The notes under the pieces were generated by a model that ran no database searches, was not told the DNA's origin, and was given only the letters and a program-made list of their open reading frames with translations. From positions 1-8,765 of the forward strand of contig CAJXDD010000111.1 of assembly GCA_913052075.1 (NCBI GenBank): a DNA stretch of 8,765 bases, read 5' to 3'. The stretch's first letter is position 1, and the number at the start of each line of letters is the position of its first letter. This DNA comes from UBA9926 sp913052075 (GTDB lineage Bacteria > Pseudomonadota > Gammaproteobacteria > Pseudomonadales > Azotimanducaceae). Below, in pieces: positions 1 through 6,192 of this stretch. A program made the translations under genes and the position numbers.

Positions 1-605
1 TTGAAGCGCTCAATATCCCTCAGCACCATCCAGCGCGTGCCATGCACGACACCTTCTACTTCTCAGATTCATTGCTGCTTAGAACCCACACTTCGCCTGT
101 GCAGGTTCGCACTATGGAGTCACGTGAGCCCCCCATTCGGGTGATTTGCCCAGGTAAAACCTATCGAGTCGATCCACCCGACCCGTCCCATTTACCGATG
201 TTTCACCAGGTCGAGGGGCTGTTCATTGACGAGCAGTGCAGTTTTGCTGACTTAAAAGGTACGATCGTAGAATTTTTACGGGTCTTTTTTGAGCGAGACG
301 ATTTGCAAGTTCGCTTTAGACCTTCTTATTTCCCATTTACGGAACCCTCTGCAGAAGTCGATGTTCAATGTGTTCACTGTTTGGGCGATGGTTGCCGAGT
401 TTGCTCGCACACGGGCTGGCTAGAGGTCATGGGCTCGGGCATGGTTCACCCAAGGGTGCTTGAGATGTCTGGCATCGATTCTGAACGATTCACCGGGTTC
501 GCCTTTGGCATGGGTCCCGAACGACTGGCGATGCTGCGCTATGGTGTGACCGACATGCGTCAGTTCATTGACAACGACCTACGGTTCCTGGAGCAGTTTC
601 AATGA
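1..605 (+). CDS. pheS: Phenylalanine--tRNA ligase alpha subunit, 3' part (5' end outside window)
   Basis: This is the catalytic alpha subunit of the cytoplasmic alpha2-beta2 phenylalanyl-tRNA synthetase, which activates Phe with ATP and charges tRNA-Phe. The reading frame is open from base 3 with no start codon in the window, so about 200 C-terminal residues of a family usually near 330 are present. The ATG at 42 is internal: the codons before it (reading EALNIPQHHPARA) match the family. Visible class II motifs are the FHQVEG stretch after GKTYRVD (motif 2 region) and GFAFGMGPERLAML near the end (motif 3, with the ATP-binding Arg). Four Cys codons at 369, 378, 393 and 402 form a CxxC-x4-CxxC cluster seen in many bacterial PheS proteins but absent from E. 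coli. The TGA stop overlaps the pheT start as ATGA, implying translational coupling of the two subunits. Confidence 0.98.
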   Translation, partial: EALNIPQHHPARAMHDTFYFSDSLLLRTHTSPVQVRTMESREPPIRVICPGKTYRVDPPDPSHLPMFHQVEGLFIDEQCSFADLKGTIVEFLRVFFERDDLQVRFRPSYFPFTEPSAEVDVQCVHCLGDGCRVCSHTGWLEVMGSGMVHPRVLEMSGIDSERFTGFAFGMGPERLAMLRYGVTDMRQFIDNDLRFLEQFQ

Positions 606-2986
606 AATTCAGTGAAGCTTGGTTACGAGAATGGGTGAATCCTGCCATCAGCACTGAAGAATTGGTAGCGCAAATCACTATGGCTGGACTTGAGGTTGAT
701 GCTGTGACGCCTGTCGCGGATGAATTCAGTCAGGTGGTCGTCGGTGAGATTGTGAGTACTGACGCACACCCTAATGCGGATCGCTTAAAGGTTTGCACGG
801 TCAGCGCAGGAGAGGAGCGGTTCCAAGTTGTGTGCGGCGCACCTAACGCGAAGGCAGGCATGAAAGTGCCTTTTGCCCTAGTGGGCGCGAAGCTCACGGA
901 TTTGGAGATCAAGAAGGCTAAGCTGCGGGGAGTGGAATCGTTCGGCATGCTTTGTTCGGAGCGCGAGCTCGGGTTGAGTGACGATCACGAAGGACTGATG
1001 GAGCTCCCTCACGACGCGCCAGTTGGCGTATCAGTGCGAGATTATCTTGCGCTCGATGATTGCACGATTGAAGTTGACCTCACGCCAAACCGAAGTGACT
1101 GTCTCGGCGTGATCGGTATTGCCAGAGAAACAGGACTGCTGAATGATTTGGATTTGATTCTGCCAGAGATCGCTCCGGTTCAACCCACAATCTCCGATAT
1201 GTTTTCTGTTACTTTGACGGCCCCTGAGGCCTGTCCTCGGTTTGTAGGCCGAGTAATCAAAGGAATCGATATCACTGCGGAAAGTCCGCTTTGGCTGCGA
1301 GAAAAACTACGCCGTTCAGGCATACGATCCATTGACCCAGTAGTGGATATCACGAACTACGTCATGCTTGAGCTGAATCAGCCCATGCATGCCTATGATC
1401 TTAGCGCATTGGCGACGGGCATTGAGGTTCGTCTGGCCCAGGCAGGCGAGAAATTAACACTCCTGAATCAGGCGGAAGTTGAGCTAAATGATTCAACGCT
1501 ACTTATTACTGATGCGAGCGGGCCTATCGGCATGGCAGGTGTTATGGGAGGGCTGTCGACGGCTGTGAAGGCCACAACTCGAGATGTTTTCTTTGAAGCA
1601 GCCTTCTTTGCGCCAGAAGCCATCGCCGGTCGAGCGAGGCAGTACGGTTTGCACACCGATGCGGGGCATCGCTTTGAGCGGGGGGTCGACTTTGAGGGCC
1701 AATCTCGAGCCATCGAGCGTGCGACTCGTCTGCTAATTGATATTGCTGGCGGTGATGCGGGACCACTCATTGACACCATGGAGTCCGACCATCTGCCTAC
1801 GCGCGCTGAGGTCCTCTTGAGGGCTTCGCGCGTTACTAAAGTGCTCGGTATGAATATTGAGCCTGCAATCATCGAGAACAGTCTTTTTCGTCTAGGCTTC
1901 GCGTTTGAGCCCCGGTCTGGCGGCGAGCTGGAGTGGCTAGTCCAGGCACCATCGCATCGATTTGATATTAATATCGAGGCAGATCTCATCGAGGAGATTT
2001 CGCGCATTGTTGGCTACGACGAACTGCCAATTACACGACCAATTGCTGAGCTCTCGATGCTCGAAGCATCCGAGGCGAAGAGGTCGAGCTACCACTTCGT
2101 TGATCAAATGATTGCGCGCGGTTTCTCAGAAGCGATTAACTACAGTTTTGTTGACGCGTCCATGCAAGCAGCGTTCACGCCGTCAGTGATTCCAGCCATG
2201 CTCAAAAACCCGCTTTCATCAGAGATGGACGCCATGCGAACGTCCTTGCTTCCCGGGCTTTTGCGCTCAGCAACGTTCAATCACAACCGGCAGCAGCTGG
2301 ATGTCCGACTCTTTGAATTGGGTCGAGTGTTTCACCAGTCTGAACAAGGCGAGCCCGCGATGGCAGCGCTTCAGCAGACGAACAAGATTGCCGCAGTCTT
2401 GACAGGCGATAGGCTCGAAGAGAGCTGGGCCAACCACAAGACTGCAGTCGACTTTTTTGATTTGAAAGGGGATCTCGAGGCCGTATTCGGCGGTGAGAAT
2501 ATAGAATGCACTGCGGCAGTGGTGCCAGGGTTTGAAGAGGGCCAAACGGCATCCGTCTTATTCCGCGGGGAGGCAGTTGGAGTCATCGGCAAGATAGACG
2601 CTGCCGTTCAATCTGCATTTGGCCTGAAGGCACCCTGTTATGCCTTTGAGCTAGTGGCTGCCCCCATGCTTGGTCAGTCGGTGCCTATAGTGAATGAGAT
2701 TTCTAAATTTCCTGAGATTCGCCGAGATATCGCGCTCTTAGTGGACAGAGAAACCACCGTAGCAGAGCTACGGCAGACAGTTCATGAAGCAGGTGGTGAG
2801 GCGCTCACCAAGGTTCGAATTTTTGACGTGTATCAAGGCAAAGGGATTGATAATCAAAGAAAAAGTGTCGGGTTAGGCTTGACCTTCCAGGAGCCATCGC
2901 GCACTCTAAAGGACGAAGAGGTTGCCGAGGCTATGGCGAAAGTTGTCGCCAAGCTCGAGCAAACCTACCAAGCCCAACTGAGATAG
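602..2986 (+). CDS. pheT: Phenylalanine--tRNA ligase beta subunit
   Basis: This encodes the beta subunit of phenylalanyl-tRNA synthetase, 794 residues, full length for the family. Domains in order: N-terminal B1 with an EMAP/OB-type tRNA-binding fold at about 40-150 (VVVGEIVSTDAHPNADRLKV, then VCGAPNAKAG); B3/B4 editing domain about 210-390, with the HTDAGHRFERGVD signature at 351-363; B5 about 400-480, ending in HRFDINIEADLIEEISRIVG; a catalytic-like module without activity about 490-690; and a C-terminal ferredoxin-fold anticodon-binding domain from about 698 (KFPEIRRDIALLVDRE to the end). The editing domain hydrolyses Tyr-tRNA-Phe. The start ATG at 602 overlaps the pheS stop and has a TGGAG Shine-Dalgarno at 589-593, 8 nt upstream. 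ihfA follows after 7 nt, so the three genes are very likely one operon. Confidence 0.98.
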   Translation: MKFSEAWLREWVNPAISTEELVAQITMAGLEVDAVTPVADEFSQVVVGEIVSTDAHPNADRLKVCTVSAGEERFQVVCGAPNAKAGMKVPFALVGAKLTDLEIKKAKLRGVESFGMLCSERELGLSDDHEGLMELPHDAPVGVSVRDYLALDDCTIEVDLTPNRSDCLGVIGIARETGLLNDLDLILPEIAPVQPTISDMFSVTLTAPEACPRFVGRVIKGIDITAESPLWLREKLRRSGIRSIDPVVDITNYVMLELNQPMHAYDLSALATGIEVRLAQAGEKLTLLNQAEVELNDSTLLITDASGPIGMAGVMGGLSTAVKATTRDVFFEAAFFAPEAIAGRARQYGLHTDAGHRFERGVDFEGQSRAIERATRLLIDIAGGDAGPLIDTMESDHLPTRAEVLLRASRVTKVLGMNIEPAIIENSLFRLGFAFEPRSGGELEWLVQAPSHRFDINIEADLIEEISRIVGYDELPITRPIAELSMLEASEAKRSSYHFVDQMIARGFSEAINYSFVDASMQAAFTPSVIPAMLKNPLSSEMDAMRTSLLPGLLRSATFNHNRQQLDVRLFELGRVFHQSEQGEPAMAALQQTNKIAAVLTGDRLEESWANHKTAVDFFDLKGDLEAVFGGENIECTAAVVPGFEEGQTASVLFRGEAVGVIGKIDAAVQSAFGLKAPCYAFELVAAPMLGQSVPIVNEISKFPEIRRDIALLVDRETTVAELRQTVHEAGGEALTKVRIFDVYQGKGIDNQRKSVGLGLTFQEPSRTLKDEEVAEAMAKVVAKLEQTYQAQLR

Positions 2987-2993
2987 ATGCTAA

Positions 2994-3302
2994 ATGACCG
3001 CGTTGACGAAAGCAGAAATGGCAGAGCAATTGTTCGAGGATTTAGGCCTCAACAAGCGTGAAGCCAAAGAAATTGTCGAGGCGTTCTTTGAGGAGATCCG
3101 GCAATCCCTCGAGAATAATGAGCAGGTCAAGCTGTCCGGGTTCGGAAATTTCGATTTGCGTGATAAGCGGTCTAGGCCAGGTAGGAACCCTAAAACAGGT
3201 CAAGACATTCCCATATCTGCCCGGCGGGTTGTGACCTTCAAGCCAGGGCAAAAACTCAAGGCTCGGGTCGAGACCTATGCAGGACACGCAGACATCGAGT
3301 GA
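2994..3302 (+). CDS. ihfA: Integration host factor subunit alpha
   Basis: IHF-alpha is the 102-residue partner of IHF-beta in the sequence-specific DNA-bending heterodimer of the nucleoid, used in transcription, replication and recombination. The protein begins with the family pattern TKAEMAEQLFE, has the dimer-forming helices to about residue 40, the VKLSGFGNF core at 45-53, and the DNA-intercalating beta arm RPGRNPKTGQDIPI at 61-74, which contains the conserved Pro (66) that kinks DNA. The tail ends in HADIE. Length matches the family (about 99-102). It lies 7 nt after pheT, the usual gammaproteobacterial pheST-ihfA arrangement. The Shine-Dalgarno is weak (GAGA about 10 nt upstream), so translation may depend on coupling with pheT. 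E. coli ihfA is autoregulated; I see no obvious internal promoter here. Confidence 0.98.
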   Translation: MTALTKAEMAEQLFEDLGLNKREAKEIVEAFFEEIRQSLENNEQVKLSGFGNFDLRDKRSRPGRNPKTGQDIPISARRVVTFKPGQKLKARVETYAGHADIE

Positions 3303-3630
3303 GTTGCCGCCCATTCCGGGCAAGCGATACTTTACGATTGGTGAGGTGAGCGAGTTGTGCTTGGTTAAAGCGCACGTGCTTCGATATTGGGAGCAGGAAT
3401 TCCCTCAACTGTCGCCTGTTAAGCGCCGCGGCAATCGCCGCTACTATCAGCGCCAGGACGTGCTGATGATTCGTCAGATCCGAGAACTCCTATATGAGCA
3501 GGGCTTTACCATTACAGGGGCAAGGGCTAGGCTCTCGGGCGAGGCGCAAAAAGAAGATCGAACCCAATCCAAGCAATTGATCCGGCAAATGATCAATGAA
3601 TTAGAAGGGCTGCTCGAAGACCTGAAGTAG
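3277..3630 (+). CDS. MerR-family transcriptional regulator downstream of ihfA
   Basis: This is a 117-residue MerR-type DNA-binding protein. The winged helix-turn-helix occupies about 18-60: FTIGEVSELC (recognition module), VLRYWEQEFPQLSPVKRRG, then NRRYYQRQDVLMIRQIRELL. The segment from about 96 to 115 (QLIRQMINELEGLLEDL) looks like the antiparallel dimerisation coil. There is a single Cys (28) and no C-terminal metal or drug-binding domain, so an inducer cannot be assigned. Close relatives sit after ihfA in Pseudomonas-like genomes; E. coli has none there. The ATG at 3277 lies 26 nt inside ihfA in another frame; a TTG at 3304 is a possible later start, but the PPIPGKRYFTIGEV block that I recall from relatives begins after both. 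Its target is unknown; autoregulation of the pheST-ihfA operon is a guess from context only. Confidence 0.92.
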   Translation: MQDTQTSSELPPIPGKRYFTIGEVSELCLVKAHVLRYWEQEFPQLSPVKRRGNRRYYQRQDVLMIRQIRELLYEQGFTITGARARLSGEAQKEDRTQSKQLIRQMINELEGLLEDLK

Positions 3631-3787
3631 CACTGCTTCACTATCGCATAGGCACTAGTTCGGATACGCAAGCGTTGGCTTGAGCACTTCGGCTAGATTG
3701 CTTGTCCAATTTAATTCTGAGCAGCGATCTGACCCACAATCGTTCGCCCCATATCTACTTATCTAGCCTTACTCGAAGGTTGCTAAT

Positions 3788-3844
3788 GGTTGCGGCTGGT
3801 TGCCCAAAAAGTGGTAACTCAGACCCAATTCTTAGCCGCTAACC
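3788..3844 (+). other. Nested inverted repeat, possible structured RNA
   Basis: GGTTGCGGCT at 3788-3797 pairs with AGCCGC-T-AACC at 3834-3844 (10 bp with one bulged T). Immediately inside on the 5' side, 3798-3804 pairs with 3813-3819 (7 bp including two G-T pairs) around an A-rich 8-nt loop. Fourteen unpaired bases remain on the 3' side. There is no run of T after it, so it is not a standard terminator. It may be an untranslated-region structure of the upstream operon or chance. Confidence 0.25.
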
Positions 3845-4013
3845 TTAAGTCTTCGCCGATTAATCAGCACTCGATTAAATCTCCTGGCTTGTCGGTGGAT
3901 GCGCTCCGGCAGCGCGCTTGAACTCAGATTGAACGATTCACGAGCCCAGGCGATCTTCGCCCGACATCAAATCCGGGATGAAGACTGTACGCGTAGCCGA
4001 ATCGCAGCGTTGT

Positions 4014-4022
4014 TGCTAGAAT
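4014..4022 (+). promoter_or_regulatory. Extended -10 promoter element for tRNA-Pro
   Basis: TGCTAGAAT at 4014-4022 is an extended -10 (TGn plus TAGAAT). It ends 9 nt before the mature tRNA and is followed by GCGCGATC, a GC-rich discriminator of the kind found at stringently controlled stable-RNA promoters. No good -35 hexamer is present at 16-18 nt spacing, which fits an extended -10 promoter. Transcription start would fall a few bases before the tRNA, leaving a very short 5' leader for RNase P. Confidence 0.55.
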
Positions 4023-4031
4023 GCGCGATCT

Positions 4032-4108
4032 CGGGGCGTAGCGCAGTCTGGTAGCGCACCACACTGGGGGTGTGGTGGTCGTAGGTTCAAATCCTGCCGT
4101 CCCGACCA
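4032..4108 (+). tRNA. tRNA-Pro (anticodon GGG)
   Basis: A complete 77-nt cloverleaf can be folded by hand. Acceptor stem is CGGGGCG (4032-4038) with CGTCCCG (4098-4104), including one G-T pair; the D stem is GCGC/GCGC (4041-4044, 4054-4057); the anticodon stem is CCACA/TGTGG (4059-4063, 4071-4075) around CTGGGGG, giving anticodon GGG at 4066-4068, which reads CCC/CCU; the T arm is GTAGG-TTCAAAT-CCTGC (4081-4097). The discriminator is A and CCA is encoded (4106-4108). The C1-G72 pair and GTAGCGCAG D-arm are typical of bacterial tRNA-Pro. It follows the ihfA/merR-like genes, a conserved position in Pseudomonas-like genomes. Confidence 0.97.
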
Positions 4109-4195
4109 CTTCTTTTATCAGTGATCAAGCAACTCTGTTGCACACGTAATGGTATTTGGTTGATTATTCGCTGCCGGCGGTCAAGCTCTATTTGA

Positions 4196-5671
4196 ATGAG
4201 TTACCTCTGCAGTGCTGTTTATTCAGTCTTTTTTTGGTTGGCCTCTCCCTTGCCGAAGATTACTAGGGAGTCACGCTATCAAAGCCATCTTCACTCAAAT
4301 TGGCGTATCCTACGCGCGCTTAATGAAAGGTTGGCAGAACTCACGTTCTTCGAAACGCGCTTGATCAAACGACTATTCCATCCTGGGACGCCATTCAACC
4401 CGGCTAAAACCCCATTTTTCTATGGCTGGGTGATATGGCTCTTGTCGACCCTCGGGTTCCTCATGAGTGTGCCCGGGCAGACCATGGGTATGGCCGTTTT
4501 CACTGACCCGTTCATCGAGGCATTTGGACTCAATCGCACCGAGCTGTCTCTGGCCTACCTTTTTGGAACAGTTTCGTCGTCGTTCTTTCTGACAACTGCC
4601 GGGCGATGGTTTGACCAGTTTGGCGGTCGTTTCATGGTGATGGCGTCAAGCATTGCGCTGGGCGCGATGGTGGTTTTCATCAGTGTCACTGACCAATTAG
4701 CGCACTTGTTAGGTACCAACTTTGCGCCGTTCGGACTGATTTTCATTGGCTATTTTGGGGTGCGTTTTTTCGGGCAGGGCGTGCTGACCAGTTGCTCACG
4801 AAACGTACTGATGCCTTGGTTTGTTCGTCGTCGCGGGCTTGTCGCTGGGTTACGGGGGGTCTTCGTTTCTATCGGTTTCTCGCTCGCGCCCTTATTGCTT
4901 GCTTGGCTGATCGCTGTATTTGGTTGGCGTGAGGCCCTCTGGGTGCTTGCCGCCATTGTTGGTTTGGTTTTTCCTTTACTGACTTATCTCTTTCTGCGTG
5001 ACTCACCCGCGAGCGTCGGGCTCATGGCGGATGGCGATGGTTCGGACGCCAAAGCCACCCCGAAGGAGGCGCCGAGTAAAACGCTGCGAGAGGCCCGTCG
5101 GTCGCCCATCTTATGGTTGTATACAAGCTCGCTCGCCATTCATGCATTGTTTGGCACTGCGTTGACCTTCCATGTGGTGTCGATATTTTCCGAGGCTGGT
5201 CGCGATGCAAGTGAAGCGTTTGGTTACTTTTTACCTGCCGCGGTCTTCTCCACCAGCGTGAATCTCCTGGCGAGCAGTATCGTGGACCGATATCAGTTGA
5301 AACCCTTCCTGGTCTTAATGCTGATGGCTTTTACCATGGGAGCAGTCGGCCTCCTGAATCTAGAGAGCACCTGGGGTTTTTGGATGCTCGCCGCAGGCTT
5401 TGGTACTGGCGGCGGATTGTGGGTTGTCATTTCGAATCTCGCGTTTATCCGCTTTTTTGGCCCCAATCATTTGGGTGAGGTAAGTGGTTTTAATACTTCG
5501 GTAACGGTTTTTGCAAGCGCCATAGGTCCGGCCGCATTTAGCCTGGCGCTGGATTTCTTTGGCGCTTACCACGCAGCGGTTTACGTTTGCATTGTTGTAC
5601 TGATTGTTCTTCTTTTGGTCGCCTTGTGGCTCGATCAGACTGAGCCCGCGGCTCACGCTCCCCCTGCCTGA
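4196..5671 (+). CDS. Major facilitator superfamily transporter
   Basis: This is an inner-membrane MFS permease, up to 491 residues, with about 12 hydrophobic segments in two halves split by a charged, helix-free loop at about 277-305. The first clear membrane segment begins at FFYGWVIWLL (74 onward). The loop after segment 2 carries MFS motif A, GRWFDQFGGRF (136-146). The sequence style (FYGW start, LNRTELSLAYLFGT) resembles the anion/monocarboxylate (oxalate-formate antiporter or NarK/CynX-like) branch, but the substrate cannot be assigned. The start is doubtful: the ATG at 4196 has no Shine-Dalgarno, and residues 1-55 do not look like the family; an in-frame TTG at 4361 would give a normal 436-residue protein starting (M)IKRLFHPG. 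It stands alone between the tRNA and the solute operon, with a 347-nt gap after it, so any link to glucosylglycerate is speculative. Confidence 0.88.
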   Translation: MSYLCSAVYSVFFWLASPLPKITRESRYQSHLHSNWRILRALNERLAELTFFETRLIKRLFHPGTPFNPAKTPFFYGWVIWLLSTLGFLMSVPGQTMGMAVFTDPFIEAFGLNRTELSLAYLFGTVSSSFFLTTAGRWFDQFGGRFMVMASSIALGAMVVFISVTDQLAHLLGTNFAPFGLIFIGYFGVRFFGQGVLTSCSRNVLMPWFVRRRGLVAGLRGVFVSIGFSLAPLLLAWLIAVFGWREALWVLAAIVGLVFPLLTYLFLRDSPASVGLMADGDGSDAKATPKEAPSKTLREARRSPILWLYTSSLAIHALFGTALTFHVVSIFSEAGRDASEAFGYFLPAAVFSTSVNLLASSIVDRYQLKPFLVLMLMAFTMGAVGLLNLESTWGFWMLAAGFGTGGGLWVVISNLAFIRFFGPNHLGEVSGFNTSVTVFASAIGPAAFSLALDFFGAYHAAVYVCIVVLIVLLLVALWLDQTEPAAHAPPA

Positions 5672-5878
5672 GAAGCTTTAGTCAAATCTACGAACCCTAT
5701 TGTCCATTCCATCGGTTGCGATTTCTCCCTTAGGCCATCTATTAGTCACAGGCCACCGCTGTTTGCTTGTACCTAGAGCGCTCACGCATGAATTTCTTCA
5801 TTTCTTGGAAGTAGGCCCGGAACTTGCTCTCTTAACTACAGGGAATGAAAGAGGGAAACAAAATTACGCAGTAACCGC

Positions 5879-5903
5879 CCCAGGCACTCGGTAGTGCGTT
5901 GGG
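5879..5903. repeat. Imperfect inverted repeat (hairpin)
   Basis: GCACT (5884-5888) and AGTGC (5893-5897) flank a CGGT tetraloop. After a G-G mismatch the pairing extends with A5882-T5899 and CCC/GGG (5879-5881 with 5901-5903, one bulged T). It is GC-rich but not followed by a T run, so it is either a non-classical end for the transporter transcript or a structure in the operon leader. Confidence 0.35.
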
Positions 5904-5904
5904 C

Positions 5905-5915
5905 CGTGTGACACG
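5905..5915. repeat. Short palindrome CGTGT-G-ACACG
   Basis: A perfect 5+5 inverted repeat around one central base lies directly after the hairpin and about 100 nt upstream of the operon's first start codon. Its symmetry and place would suit an operator for a dimeric repressor or activator, but no promoter hexamers frame it and no regulator gene lies beside it, so the role is a guess. Confidence 0.25.
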
Positions 5916-6004
5916 AGGTGAGGCTTAGAGTGGAAAGGTTAGGTTCCGAAGATCAGTACCAGTGCCGCGCTTTTAGCAGTTGTAGCGGTCTAATTGCATC
6001 AGAC

Positions 6005-6011
6005 AAGGAGG
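6005..6011 (+). promoter_or_regulatory. Consensus ribosome binding site of the leader ORF
   Basis: AAGGAGG (AAGGAGGT with the next base) is the full complement of the 16S anti-Shine-Dalgarno and the strongest such site noticed in the window. It lies 7 nt before the ATG at 6019, the optimal distance, and only 3 nt before another ATG at 6015. There is no comparable site close to the phosphatase start at 6189, so ribosomes appear to enter the operon here. Confidence 0.75.
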
Positions 6012-6018
6012 TCGATGA

Positions 6019-6192
6019 ATGAACCAGTTGTTGAAGAGTCCATGGCAACCCCATAGAGCAGAAAAAGAAGCTGGCAATACCGAGCGTTCCTTATTCCCTT
6101 ATGTTGGCTGTGGCAGGCGCTGCAGGCCATTCGGGGAGCGAAATCTCGCACCAAAATTGGCGGCCACGACCGATTTTGGGGCGATGCTTTGA
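6019..6192 (+). CDS. Small leader ORF (57 aa) upstream of the phosphatase
   Basis: A 57-codon frame starts with ATG at 6019, 7 nt after the consensus ribosome binding site, and ends with TGA at 6190-6192. It overlaps the TTG start of the following phosphatase gene by two bases (TTGA), a layout typical of translational coupling. The product begins MNQLLKSPWQPHRAEKEAGN, is basic, and holds two Cys in a GCGRRCRP stretch; I recognise no domain, signal peptide or membrane segment. It may be a real small protein, a translated leader whose job is to deliver ribosomes to the next gene, or an artefact. A competing frame from ATG 6015 (MNEPVVEESMATP) stops at TAG 6054 and is in the same frame as the phosphatase. 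Protein-level conservation was not testable here. Confidence 0.45.
   Translation: MNQLLKSPWQPHRAEKEAGNTERSLFPYVGCGRRCRPFGERNLAPKLAATTDFGAML

Larger units (their letters stand above)
3631..4031. other. Non-coding gap between merR-like gene and tRNA-Pro
   Basis: About 400 nt without a supportable gene. It contains a weak 5-bp hairpin over the end of the merR-like gene (TGAAG/CTTCA, no T tract), a nested inverted repeat at 3788-3844 (listed separately), two near-identical AT-rich motifs CGATTAATC (3857-3865) and CGATTAAATC (3872-3881), a GCGCT-CCGGC-AGCGC hairpin at 3901-3915, and the tRNA promoter at its right edge. No convincing intrinsic terminator for the pheST-ihfA-merR operon was found. 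Confidence 0.6.
5672..6018. other. Upstream region of the glucosylglycerate operon
   Basis: About 350 nt with no convincing gene; a 64-codon TTG-initiated frame at 5700-5894 has no ribosome binding site and no recognisable protein features. It contains an imperfect hairpin at 5879-5903, an adjacent palindrome at 5905-5915, and the strong ribosome binding site at its end. A TCTAAT at 5989-5994 could be a -10 element but lacks a -35 partner. The region most likely holds the operon promoter and 5' leader, and the end of the MFS transcript, but no intrinsic terminator with a T tract is visible. Confidence 0.5.

Noticed and set aside
1468..2007. 179-aa minus-strand ORF inside pheT
   Set aside because: Antisense to conserved editing and B5 domains of pheT, Ser/Arg-rich and without family features; a shadow frame.
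3924..4109. 61-aa minus-strand ORF starting MVGTAGFEPTTTT
   Set aside because: It is the reverse complement of the tRNA-Pro and its promoter; this is a well-known false protein created by tRNA-Pro genes.
4129..4141. GCAAC-TCT-GTTGC hairpin as tRNA terminator
   Set aside because: Only 5 bp and followed by ACACG rather than a T tract; too weak to call.
5641..5655. TGAGCC-CGC-GGCTCA hairpin as terminator of the MFS gene
   Set aside because: It lies inside the coding sequence before the stop codon and is not followed by a T run.
5700..5894. 64-aa plus-strand TTG-initiated ORF in the gap after the MFS gene
   Set aside because: No ribosome binding site, no family resemblance, and its length is unremarkable by chance.
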